Of a stretch of DNA of 64,000 bases, positions 33,565 through 41,783 are shown piece by piece. A program made the position numbers and the translations under genes. Source of the stretch: an uncultured Pseudoxanthomonas sp. Its GTDB lineage: Bacteria > Pseudomonadota > Gammaproteobacteria > Xanthomonadales > Xanthomonadaceae. The notes under the pieces were generated by a model that was given only the letters and a program-made list of their open reading frames with translations, was not told the origin of the DNA and did no database searches. The DNA is taken from NCBI GenBank assembly GCA_937975725.1, contig CALJUL010000025.1, forward strand, positions 1 to 64,000, written 5' to 3'. Numbering within the stretch: position 1 is the first letter of the stretch; each line of letters begins with the position of its first letter.

Positions 33565-34050
33565 GCGGTCATCCTGCGAGGTCGGCGCAGCCATGGCGCG
33601 CGAACATCGCACGCCCCGCCGCATCCGTCCAGCACGCCCTCCCGCAGGAGCGACGCAAGCCGCGACCGCGTACCCGGACATGCCTGGCATGGCGGTCGGA
33701 CCGCCTCCGGACAGCGGCGCCCTCATGGCCGGGATGCGGGTTGAAGCCGATGCAAGGCCGGCGCGGGAAACTTCTCCGTTCGCCATCCGGACCCACCGCA
33801 GCATGTTCGTCATCGCGTTGCCGGATCGGGGACGGTCGCGGCTGAAGCCGCGCCTGCATGGAGGCAGAAGGCCGCAGCGCATCTTCCGCGGCGATGCCGT
33901 CGAATGCGCCGGCACGCTGCGCCGTGCATCGGCGCGGACTACGCGGTCGCGGGTCGTGAACGGACCAACCGGGCGAAGCATGCGCCCTCCCCCACGGCCT
34001 TCGTCTTCCGCCCGTCGCCAGCGCACGCCGGCTTCGGCCACAATACGCCG
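33565..34050. repeat. 486-base gap with two taggagcgac-type hairpins
   Basis: Copies at 33642-33669 (cccgcaggagcgacgcaagc followed by cgcgaccg) and, inverted, 33833-33859 (cggtcgcggctgaagccgcg followed by cctgcat). No supported gene lies in the gap. It contains the promoters of two divergent transporter genes. Confidence 0.7.
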
Positions 34051-34998
34051 ATGCCGATGACCGCCTCCCACCGCGCCCAGTTGCAGATCCATTTCTGCGT
34101 CTTGCTGTGGGGCTTCACTCCCATCCTGGGCAAGCTGATCAGCCTGTCCGCGCTGCCGCTGGTGTGGTGGCGCATGCTGCTGGTGGTGGTGGCGCTGGCC
34201 CTGCTGCCGCGGGTCTGGCGCGGGCTGCGGGCGATGCCGGCAAAGCTGGTGCTGGCGTACTGCGGCATCGGCCTGGTGGTCGCACTGCACTGGCTGACCT
34301 TCTACGGCGCGATCAAGCTGTCCAATGCCTCGGTGGCGGTGACATGCATCGCGCTGGCGCCGGCCTTCACCTCGGTGATCGAGCCGTGGCTGACGCGGCG
34401 GCCGTTCTCCTGGCGGGAGCTGATGTTCGGCATCGCCGTGCTGCCCGGCGTGGCGCTGGTGGTCGGCGGCGTCCCCGGCGGCATGCGCCTGGGCGTACTG
34501 GTCGGCGCGCTGTCGGCGCTGCTGGTGGCGGTGTTCGGACCGCTCAACAAGCGCCTGATCGACCATGGCGAGCCGCTGACGATCACCGGGCTGGAACTGG
34601 GCGCCGGTACCCTGCTGTTGACCGTGCTGGCGCCGCTGATGCCGGTGCTGTTCCCCGCCTTCGCCGGCGAATTGTTCGTCCTGCCCGGGCCGAAGGACAT
34701 GGCGCTGCTGCTGGTGCTGTCGCTGGCCTGCACGCTGCTGCCGTTCGCGCTGTCGCTGGTGGCGCTGCGCCACCTCAGCGCCTACAACGTGCAACTGGTC
34801 ACCAACCTGGAGCCGGTCTACGCCATCGTGCTGGCCATCGTGCTGCTGGGCGAACAGCGCGAACTGACCCCGCTGTTCTACCTGGGCGTGGGCATCATCC
34901 TGGCGGCGGTGTTCCTGCATCCGCTGCTGCAACGCCCGAAGAAGATCGAGCATCCGGAAGTGCTGGGCACTTCGGAAGCCAAGGGCATCGTGGACTGA
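34051..34998 (+). CDS. EamA/DMT-family transporter
   Basis: A 315-residue transporter with ten hydrophobic helices. Blocks: QLQIHFCVLLWGFTPILGKL, LPLVWWRMLLVVVALALLP and HWLTFYGAIKLSNASVAVTC in the first EamA repeat, and FALSLVALRHLSAYNVQLVT with NLEPVYAIVLAIVLLGEQREL in the second. The cytoplasmic tail is charged. The ATG at 34051 is preferred over an upstream extension containing repeat sequence. It is followed 21 bases later by a DUF1176 gene on the same strand. The substrate is unknown. Confidence 0.88.
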   Translation: MPMTASHRAQLQIHFCVLLWGFTPILGKLISLSALPLVWWRMLLVVVALALLPRVWRGLRAMPAKLVLAYCGIGLVVALHWLTFYGAIKLSNASVAVTCIALAPAFTSVIEPWLTRRPFSWRELMFGIAVLPGVALVVGGVPGGMRLGVLVGALSALLVAVFGPLNKRLIDHGEPLTITGLELGAGTLLLTVLAPLMPVLFPAFAGELFVLPGPKDMALLLVLSLACTLLPFALSLVALRHLSAYNVQLVTNLEPVYAIVLAIVLLGEQRELTPLFYLGVGIILAAVFLHPLLQRPKKIEHPEVLGTSEAKGIVD

Positions 34999-35019
34999 AC
35001 CCGGCGGAGATCCGAGACC

Positions 35020-36099
35020 ATGTTCCTCCGCTGCACGCTTCCATCGGCCACGCTGGCCCTGGCCGCGCTCGCGGCCGTCGCCTGCCCGTCCCCGGCCGCC
35101 GCCGCGCAATCGCGCGCGCCGGTCTACCGTGAGATCAAGGACTGGGTGGTGGCCTGCGACAACACCGCCCGCTGCGAAGCGGCCGGCACGGGCGAAGACT
35201 ATCCGCAACTGATCCTGCGGCTGGTCAGCGAAGCCGGGCCGGACGGCGCCCCGACCCTGTTGCTGGAAGCGGAAACCGCCATCGATCCGGCCACGCTGCG
35301 CCTGGACGGGCGACCCTTCGCCGCGGCTGCGCTGCTGCAGCCCGCAGCCGCCGGCGACGACGGCCGGCAACCCATCGGCCGCGACGCCGCCCAAGTACAC
35401 GCCTTCCTCGACGCCATCCGCAACGGCGAGCGCCTCAGCGCCGGCGACGGCGACGGAGCCCCGGCCGCCTCGCTGGCCGGCCTGTCCGCGGCACTGCTGC
35501 TGATCGACGAAACCCAGGGCCGGCTGGGCACGGTCACCGCCCTGCTCCGCCGCGGCCCGTTGCCCGCCTCGCGGGTGCCGGCCGCAGCGCCCGCCCCCGT
35601 GCTGCCGCGCGCCCACGCCGGCGCGCCGCCGCTGACGGACGCGCAGCGGCGACGGCTGGTACAGACCGTGCGCGCAACCGCGGAATTGCAGCGCGAGGAC
35701 TGTTCCGTCGAGGCCGGCTCGGCCTACGACGAGGCCGAGCCGCTGAACGCGGACGAAGCCCTGGTCCTCGTCGAATGCTGGCGCGGCGCCTACCAGTCCA
35801 CCAGCCTGGCGTTCCGCCTGCGGCGCGACGGATCGGGCACGCCGCAGCGCGTGCGGCTGGCGCTGCCGTTCGCCGTCGACGGCGAAACCCGCGTCGTGGA
35901 GGAATTCACCGGCGCGAGCTACGGGAAGGGCGAACTGTCCCACTTCGCCAAGGGGCGCGGCCTCGCCGATTGCGGGGAAAGCGCGGGCTGGGTCTTCGAC
36001 GGCCGCGACTTCCACCTTCGGCACTACCACCGGCTGGGCCAGTGCCGCGGCGGCAGCCCCGGCGAATGGCCGGCGCTGTGGCGCAGCCGCGGCGACTGA
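35020..36099 (+). CDS. DUF1176 exported protein
   Basis: A 359-residue protein with a signal peptide (SATLALAALAAVACPSPAAAAQ). DUF1176 is recognised from APVYREIKDWVVACDNTARC with its two Cys, followed by repeated Cys-containing blocks ending GGSPGEWPALWRSRGD. The even spacing of Cys residues suggests disulfides in the periplasm. Function is unknown in the family. The ATG at 35020 follows ggag and lies 21 bases after the EamA transporter, so the two may share a transcript. It converges with the stress protein gene. Confidence 0.85.
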   Translation: MFLRCTLPSATLALAALAAVACPSPAAAAQSRAPVYREIKDWVVACDNTARCEAAGTGEDYPQLILRLVSEAGPDGAPTLLLEAETAIDPATLRLDGRPFAAAALLQPAAAGDDGRQPIGRDAAQVHAFLDAIRNGERLSAGDGDGAPAASLAGLSAALLLIDETQGRLGTVTALLRRGPLPASRVPAAAPAPVLPRAHAGAPPLTDAQRRRLVQTVRATAELQREDCSVEAGSAYDEAEPLNADEALVLVECWRGAYQSTSLAFRLRRDGSGTPQRVRLALPFAVDGETRVVEEFTGASYGKGELSHFAKGRGLADCGESAGWVFDGRDFHLRHYHRLGQCRGGSPGEWPALWRSRGD

Positions 36100-36126
36100 G
36101 CGCCGCCGCGCTGCGGCAGGACCGGA

Positions 36127-36549
36127 TCAGCGCGCGACCAGCACCGGCACCGGGCTGGTGGCGATGACCTTCAGCGCCACCGAGCCGACCAGCAACTGCT
36201 TCAGGGCGCCGCGGCCGTGCGTGCCCATGACCACCAGCTCCGACTTCAGCGCCTTGGCCTGCTTGACGATACTCTCGGCGGCCTCGCCGACCACGTACTT
36301 CTCCGCGAACGGCAGCCGGGCCCGCTTCATCGCGGTGCGCGCCTTCTTCATCGCGTAGGCGGCGTTCTCGGCGTGGTAGCGCTCCACGCCCTCCTTGCCC
36401 AGGTTCAACGCCACCGAGCGCAGCAGCGGCGCGTCGACGTACAGCAGGGTGACGGACGGCGGCTCGGCCAGCGACTTGCTCAATTCGACCAGGTGGCGGA
36501 CGGCGGCCATGCCGATCTCGCTCCCGTCCACGGCCAGCAGGATGTTCAT
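36127..36549 (-). CDS. Universal stress protein (UspA family)
   Basis: A 140-residue single-domain Usp. The start MNILLAVDGSEIGMAAVRHL is canonical. The C-terminal nucleotide-binding motif is LVVMGTHGRGALKQLLVGSV followed by ALKVIATSPVPVLVAR (GxxGxxxxxxGS/T form), indicating the ATP-binding subgroup. A strong gaggag precedes the ATG at 36549. An FNR/Anr-like box lies upstream (36625-36638), which fits induction under low oxygen. It is a monocistronic unit between DUF1176 and rluF. Confidence 0.92.
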   Translation of the reverse strand: MNILLAVDGSEIGMAAVRHLVELSKSLAEPPSVTLLYVDAPLLRSVALNLGKEGVERYHAENAAYAMKKARTAMKRARLPFAEKYVVGEAAESIVKQAKALKSELVVMGTHGRGALKQLLVGSVALKVIATSPVPVLVAR

Positions 36550-36624
36550 CGTCGTGCTCCTCGGATCGCGCGCGCGGGATGCGCGCCCACGGGAGCATTC
36601 TGCGACCGTCCGCCGCAGGCTGCA

Positions 36625-36638
36625 CTGATCAGGATCAA
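36625..36638 (-). promoter_or_regulatory. FNR/Anr-like box upstream of the stress protein
   Basis: On the minus strand this reads ttgatcctgatcag, matching the FNR/Anr consensus ttgat-N4-atcaa at nine of ten positions. It lies 76-89 bases before the start codon of the universal stress gene, a suitable distance for an activator site. A diverged relative, ctgatcagggtcat, lies before the GGDEF/EAL gene at 39949-39962. Confidence 0.55.
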
Positions 36639-36720
36639 TCGTCCCGGCCGGGACGGCGCGCGGCCCGCGCGGCGGTTCGCGGACCAGCGGGAACGCGCGG
36701 CCCGCACGGGCGCAGGCGGC

Positions 36721-37440
36721 TCACCATTCCGTCTGCTGCGGCAGCAGGTCGTGCAGTTCGCGGTCGGTCAGGTTGCGCCAGCGGCCCGGCTTCAGGTCGC
36801 CCAGCTTCACGTTGTCGATGCGCACGCGCCGCAACTGGGTGACGCGGTAGTCGAAGGCCGCGGCCATCAGCCGGATCTGCCGGTTCAGGCCCTGGGTGAG
36901 GACGATGCCGAAGCCGAACTTGGCGATGCGGCGGGTGCGGCACGGCAGCGTCGTCTGCCCGTGCACCCGCACGCCGCGGGCCATGCCGCGCAGGAATTCG
37001 TCGGTGACCGGCTTGTTCACCGCCACCAGGTATTCCTTCTCGTGGCGGTTCTCCGCGCGCAGGATCTGGTTGACGATGTCGCCGTTGCTGGTCAGCAGGA
37101 TCAGCCCTTCGGAGTCCTTGTCCAGCCGGCCGATCGGGAAGATGCGCTGCTCGTGGCCCACGAAGTCCACGATGTTGCCCTTCACCGAGGACTCGGTGGT
37201 GCAGGTGACGCCCACCGGCTTGTTCAGCGCGATGTAGACGTGCCGGCGCTTGCCGGCCCTGGCGGTGCGCGCCTTCAGCGGCTGGCCGTCCACCAGCACC
37301 GTGTCGCCCTCGCCCACCACCGCGCCCACGCCGGCGGGCCGGCCGTTGACGGTGACGCGGCGCTCGCCGATCAGGCGGTCGGCCTCGCGGCGGGAACAGA
37401 AGCCGGTGTCGGCGATGTGCTTGTTGAGGCGGACGGTCAT
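36721..37440 (-). CDS. rluF: 23S rRNA pseudouridine synthase RluF-like
   Basis: A 239-residue synthase. The N-terminal S4 RNA-binding domain is VRLNKHIADTGFCSRREADRL. The catalytic block is RIFPIGRLDKDSEGLILLTS, with the nucleophile Asp in GRLDKDSEGL. The RluB/E/F-type C-terminal region is QGLNRQIRLMAAAFDYRVTQLRRVRI. RluF modifies 23S rRNA U2604 and tRNA-Tyr; the GVTCTTESSVKGN segment suits RluF better than RluB. The ATG at 37440 gives MTVRLNKHI; one three codons earlier is possible. It is a single gene between the stress protein and a c-di-GMP protein. Confidence 0.9.
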   Translation of the reverse strand: MTVRLNKHIADTGFCSRREADRLIGERRVTVNGRPAGVGAVVGEGDTVLVDGQPLKARTARAGKRRHVYIALNKPVGVTCTTESSVKGNIVDFVGHEQRIFPIGRLDKDSEGLILLTSNGDIVNQILRAENRHEKEYLVAVNKPVTDEFLRGMARGVRVHGQTTLPCRTRRIAKFGFGIVLTQGLNRQIRLMAAAFDYRVTQLRRVRIDNVKLGDLKPGRWRNLTDRELHDLLPQQTEW

Positions 37441-37461
37441 GCCGCCCATTATCCGCGATCC

Positions 37462-39906
37462 TCAGCCGGCCACGGCGAGCCGCATCGATCCGGCCTGCGC
37501 GGCCTCCTCGTACGACCAGGCCGCGACCAGGTCCGGCAGCGGGCACGGCACGTGCACGCCGTAGCCCTGCACGTGGCAGATGCCCAGGTCCGCCAGTTGC
37601 CGCATGACGGCCTCCGACTCCACCCATTCGGCGATGGTCTCCTTGCCCAGCGCCCGGCCCATCTGGCTCATCGAGCGCACCAGCGCCACGTCGGACTCGC
37701 CGTCGCTCAGGTCGCGGATGAAGCTGCCGTCGATCTTGAGGATGTCCACCGCCAGTTGCTTGAGGTAGCCGAAGGAGGACAGGCCGCTGCCGAAATCGTC
37801 CAGCGCCACCCGGCAGCCGTGTGCGTGCAGCACGTCGATGAAGCGGCAGGCGTCGTCGAGGTTGCCGATCACCGCGGTCTCGGTGATCTCGAAGCACAGC
37901 CGCGAGGCGACCTGCGGGTGCCGGGCCAGCAGGCCGTCCACGTGCTCCAGGAAGGCCGGCTCGGCGATGGACTGCGCGGACACGTTGACGTGGCACAGGT
38001 CCAGGCAGGCCAAGTGCGCCGGGCTGGCCGCCAACTGCTCGAACACGGCGTCGACCACGTAGCGGTCCACCGCCAGCGCCTGCCCGTAGCGCTCCATCGC
38101 CGGCAGGAAGGCGCCGGGCGCGTGCAGCACGCCGTCGCGGTCGAGCAGGCGCACCAGCACCTCGTACTGCAGCCGGTCGCTGCCGTCCAGCGGCACGATC
38201 CGCTGCGCGTGCAGGCACAGGCGCTTCTCGCTGATCGCCAGTTGCGTGTGCGCCACCCATTCCAGTTCATGGCGGCGCCGCGACAGGGTCGGGTCGCTGT
38301 CGCGGTAGCCGCGGATGCGGTTGCGTCCTTCTTCCTTGGCCACGTAGCAGGCGGCGTCGGCGGCGCGCAGCAGCCAGTCCACGTCGCCGGCGCTCTCGTT
38401 CATCTCGGCCACGCCGATGCTGCAGTTGAGCCCGAAGGTGCGCCCGTCCCACTGGAAGGTGGCGGTGGCCAGCATGGCGTGCACGCGCGCCATCGCCGCC
38501 TCGGCGCCCTCCAGGGTGGTGTCGTGCAGCAGCACCGCGAATTCGTCGCCGCCCAGCCGCCCCAGCCAGTCGTCACGGCGCAGGTGCGCCGACAGCACCG
38601 AGGCGAAGTGGCACAGGAAGCGGTCGCCGGCCTCGTGCCCGCAGGAATCGTTGACCAGCTTGAACTGGTCCAGGTCGATGTAGCACAGCGCGTGCCGCAT
38701 CCGCTGCGCGCGCGCCTGCGTCAGCGCCCGCTCCAGGCGGCGGGCGATCTCGCGCCGGTTGATCAGGCCGGTGAGTTCGTCGTGGCTGGCCTGGTGGGCG
38801 ATCTCGCAGGCCAGCGCGTGCGCGTCGGACACGTCCTCCATCAGCACGAACACCTGGTCCTGCGCCGGCGAGCGCCCGGCCACCATCGAGGCCGTCCAGC
38901 GCACCCAGCGCACGCTGCCGTCCGCGCGCAGCAGGCGGCGCTCGCCCGGCGCCATCATCCGCGGCCAGTCGATGCCGCCGGCCGCGTCGCGCGGCAGGTC
39001 CTCGCGCAGCAGCACCTGTTCCAGCCGCCACTGGCGCAGCGTGCACAGCGGCTGGTCGAGGATGCCCGCCAGCGCTTCGTTGGCCTGGGTGAAGCGCCCC
39101 TCGCGGTCCATCTTGAGCATGCCCACCACCGACTGGTGGAAGGCCACGCGGAACTCGCTCTCGGTCTCGCGCACGTGCCGCAGGGTGCACCACATCAGCC
39201 GCAGCGCGTAGGCGGACAGCACCAGGACCGCCAGCAGGCTGAGCCCGAGCAGCGCGCCCCGGATCATCCGCGATCCGTCGGCCAGGGCGCGGGAGAAGGC
39301 CAGTTCGGTCGGCCGCAGGCGGCGGTCGATCCCGTCCAGTTGCTGCTGGTAGGCGGCGATCTCGGCCGCCTCCAGCGGGCCGTCGCGGTGGCGCCGTTCC
39401 AGTTCGTCGGCCAACTGCGCCAGGCGCAGGATGTCGGTCTCGGCCTGCTTCCACAGGCGCACGGAATCGCGGAAGAACGGCGCGTCGGAGAACAGCCGGT
39501 ACATCCAGACGATGCGTTCGATGTCGCCGGGCGCATTCTCGCCCTGCAGGAAGCCGCGGCGCGCGGCCTCCAGGTCGACCGGCCGCCGGTCCAGCGCCTC
39601 GCGCGCGTCGCGGTCGCCGAGCGGCACGCGCAGCGCCTGCCGCGCCTCGGCCAGATCGGCAGGGTCGCCCTGGCCGGCGTAGCGGTACAGGCTGTGCACG
39701 GTCCGCTGCTGCGCCTTGGACCAGTGGCCTTCGCCGACGATGTATGCGGTCGCGCCAGCCTGCATCTCCAGGATGGCGGCGATCAGCAGGGCGCCCATGC
39801 CCGACAGCAGGATCAACCCGGCCACCCGCCACGGCAACCCGTGCAGGTGCTTTGCGCCCTCGTGCCCGTCATGCGGACCGGCGGGCGCGACTTCCCTGAT
39901 GTCCAC
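37462..39906 (-). CDS. Membrane GGDEF-EAL c-di-GMP protein with PAS domain
   Basis: A 814-residue protein. The first membrane segment (about 28-52) is followed by a periplasmic helical sensor (to about 210) and a second segment. Next come a PAS-like domain (EFRVAFHQSVVGMLKMDREG), a GGDEF domain and an EAL domain. GGDEF is intact (LGRLGGDEFAVL), and the inhibitory site is RRDD, nine residues before it. The EAL start reads YEVLVRL, with Val for Ala in the motif, and keeps LCFEITETAVIGN, ALDDFGSG, LKIDGSF and the C-terminal blocks. A bifunctional protein is likely. The start is GTG at 39904-39906 with tagga upstream. Confidence 0.9.
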   Translation of the reverse strand: MDIREVAPAGPHDGHEGAKHLHGLPWRVAGLILLSGMGALLIAAILEMQAGATAYIVGEGHWSKAQQRTVHSLYRYAGQGDPADLAEARQALRVPLGDRDAREALDRRPVDLEAARRGFLQGENAPGDIERIVWMYRLFSDAPFFRDSVRLWKQAETDILRLAQLADELERRHRDGPLEAAEIAAYQQQLDGIDRRLRPTELAFSRALADGSRMIRGALLGLSLLAVLVLSAYALRLMWCTLRHVRETESEFRVAFHQSVVGMLKMDREGRFTQANEALAGILDQPLCTLRQWRLEQVLLREDLPRDAAGGIDWPRMMAPGERRLLRADGSVRWVRWTASMVAGRSPAQDQVFVLMEDVSDAHALACEIAHQASHDELTGLINRREIARRLERALTQARAQRMRHALCYIDLDQFKLVNDSCGHEAGDRFLCHFASVLSAHLRRDDWLGRLGGDEFAVLLHDTTLEGAEAAMARVHAMLATATFQWDGRTFGLNCSIGVAEMNESAGDVDWLLRAADAACYVAKEEGRNRIRGYRDSDPTLSRRRHELEWVAHTQLAISEKRLCLHAQRIVPLDGSDRLQYEVLVRLLDRDGVLHAPGAFLPAMERYGQALAVDRYVVDAVFEQLAASPAHLACLDLCHVNVSAQSIAEPAFLEHVDGLLARHPQVASRLCFEITETAVIGNLDDACRFIDVLHAHGCRVALDDFGSGLSSFGYLKQLAVDILKIDGSFIRDLSDGESDVALVRSMSQMGRALGKETIAEWVESEAVMRQLADLGICHVQGYGVHVPCPLPDLVAAWSYEEAAQAGSMRLAVAG

Positions 39907-40032
39907 TTCCTACCCCCAACGTTCGGCGGCCATCCCGACGAGGCCTGCCTGATCAGGGTCATCGGCCGATCGCGGCGATGCTTGAGGGTGAAGTGCGACG
40001 GAATGCCGCAGCGGCCCGGCGCGGGGCCGGGT

Positions 40033-41688
40033 TCAGGAAACGGCTTCGGCCAGCGGCAGCGCCGCGACCACCCGGTTGCGGCCGCCGCGCTTGGCGGCGT
40101 ACATCGCTTCGTCCGCGCGCCGCAGCAGCGAGGCGCCGTCGACGTCGTCGTCCTGCAGGGTGGCCACGCCGATGCTGGCGGTGAGCGCCAGCCCGGCGAT
40201 GCCGAGTTCCTCGCCGGTCACCGCCACCAGCCGCCGCATGGCCTCCAGCCGCTCCTTCGCGGCCACGGCGCCGACGCCCGGCAGCATCACCAGGAACTCC
40301 TCGCCGCCCATGCGGATGACGTCGGCCGGGTCGCGCACCGCCAGGGTCAGCGTCTGCGCCACCGCCACCAGCACACGGTCGCCGGCGGCGTGGCCGTGCA
40401 CGTCGTTGATGCGCTTGAACAGGTCGATGTCCAGGAAGCCCACCGACAACTCGGTGTCCTCGGCGCGCGCGGCCTGCAGGTGCTGCTCCAGCCGGCGCAG
40501 GCCGGAGCGCCGGTTCGGCAGGCCGGTCAGGGCGTCGGTGTCGGCCAGCGTCTGCATCTCGTCGCGCTGCCGGCGCAGGCGTCCCAGCCGCAGGTTGACC
40601 ACGTAGGCGGTGACGGTCAGGAACCAAGTGATCGAGAGCTGGATGGCCTCGATCCGGTATTCCACCAGCAGTTTGTTGGAGGCCAGGTCCAGCAGGCCCA
40701 TGGCCAGGAACGGCAGCAGCGCGGCGATCCCGGCCGCCGCGTCCATGTGCCGGCGCCACAGCATCAGCGCGCCCACCGCCAGGATCAGCGGCATGACCGC
40801 GCCGAAGGCCCGGTCGATGCCGAGCGCGAACAGGCCCAGCGCCGGCATCGGCAGGATCACCGCCAGCAGCACGCCGAAGGTCCAGCACGCGCCGGCCACC
40901 CACAGCACCCACTGGCGCGAGCGCGGCCACAGGCGGCTACCGCCGACCAGGGTCCACAGCACGTAGAGCAGAGTCGACATCCCCATGCAGGAGAACGCCA
41001 CCAGCCAGCGCGATTCGTCGTCGCCCACTGGCAGCCAGGGCTCGGGATAGCCGCTCAGGCCGCTCAGCACCGCCTGCCAGACCACTGCGACCGCGCACAG
41101 CAGCGCATAGCCCAGGAACAGCGCGTCGCGCGCGCTCAGGAAGCCCATCAGCGCGTTCAGCGCCAGCGCGATGGCGATCGCCAGGCAGGCCGTGCGGACC
41201 AGCAGGCGCGCGGTGTCGATCTGCTGGACCGGGCTGGGCGCGCCGATGCGCACGGTCGGGATCCAGTCGGCCTTCAGCGGCCTGGCCCAGGCCACCCGGA
41301 TCGGCTGCATGTCGCCGGCCTGGGGCACCACCACCATGCCCACGCCGGCGCGGAAGCGCGAATCGCGCGTGCGCGCGTCGTGCATGCGCCCGCAGACCTC
41401 GCGGTCGCCGTGGTGCACCCGCACTTCGCCGGCGAAGATGTTGAAGACGTTCACCGCCTGCGGCGCGCCCGACCAGCCGCCGGGCGGGGGCGGAATATCG
41501 ACGTGCTCGTCCAGCCCCGCCAGCACTTCCGGCGTGCAGTGGCGCACCGGGGCCTGTTCCGAGGTCGGCGCGCCGGTGACCAGGTAGTCGCGGCCCGACA
41601 GTGGCGCGGCGGAAGCCAGGCACGGCCACAGCACGAGCAGCAGCAGCCACCCCGCGATCCAGCCCGATTGCCCCCTGGAATGCTTCAC
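40033..41688 (-). CDS. Diguanylate cyclase with multi-pass membrane sensor
   Basis: A 551-residue protein. After a signal-type segment a periplasmic domain of about 130 residues (containing HCTPEVLAGLDEHVDIPPPP and CGRMHDARTRDSRF) precedes about seven membrane segments, an arrangement like 7TMR-DISM sensors. The C-terminal GGDEF domain starts TLADTDALTGLPNRR and has an intact RMGGEEFLVMLPG active site. The inhibitory-site Arg (RDPA) is present but the usual Asp is shifted, so product inhibition may be weak. The start is GTG at 41686-41688 with ggag 4 bases away. It probably makes c-di-GMP in response to an envelope signal. Confidence 0.92.
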   Translation of the reverse strand: MKHSRGQSGWIAGWLLLLVLWPCLASAAPLSGRDYLVTGAPTSEQAPVRHCTPEVLAGLDEHVDIPPPPGGWSGAPQAVNVFNIFAGEVRVHHGDREVCGRMHDARTRDSRFRAGVGMVVVPQAGDMQPIRVAWARPLKADWIPTVRIGAPSPVQQIDTARLLVRTACLAIAIALALNALMGFLSARDALFLGYALLCAVAVVWQAVLSGLSGYPEPWLPVGDDESRWLVAFSCMGMSTLLYVLWTLVGGSRLWPRSRQWVLWVAGACWTFGVLLAVILPMPALGLFALGIDRAFGAVMPLILAVGALMLWRRHMDAAAGIAALLPFLAMGLLDLASNKLLVEYRIEAIQLSITWFLTVTAYVVNLRLGRLRRQRDEMQTLADTDALTGLPNRRSGLRRLEQHLQAARAEDTELSVGFLDIDLFKRINDVHGHAAGDRVLVAVAQTLTLAVRDPADVIRMGGEEFLVMLPGVGAVAAKERLEAMRRLVAVTGEELGIAGLALTASIGVATLQDDDVDGASLLRRADEAMYAAKRGGRNRVVAALPLAEAVS

Positions 41689-41783
41689 AACGCTCCGTTC
41701 CCCGTCGCCCCGCGGATCAACCGCGGGACACGCCTCCCGCGTGCAAGTCCCGTGCCACGCCCCCCGTGGATGCCACGCCCGCC

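Noticed and set aside
33565..34050. N-terminal extensions of the two divergent transporters through this gap
   Set aside because: The extensions read through hairpin repeats and add no membrane or conserved sequence; starts at 33564 and 34051 fit family lengths.
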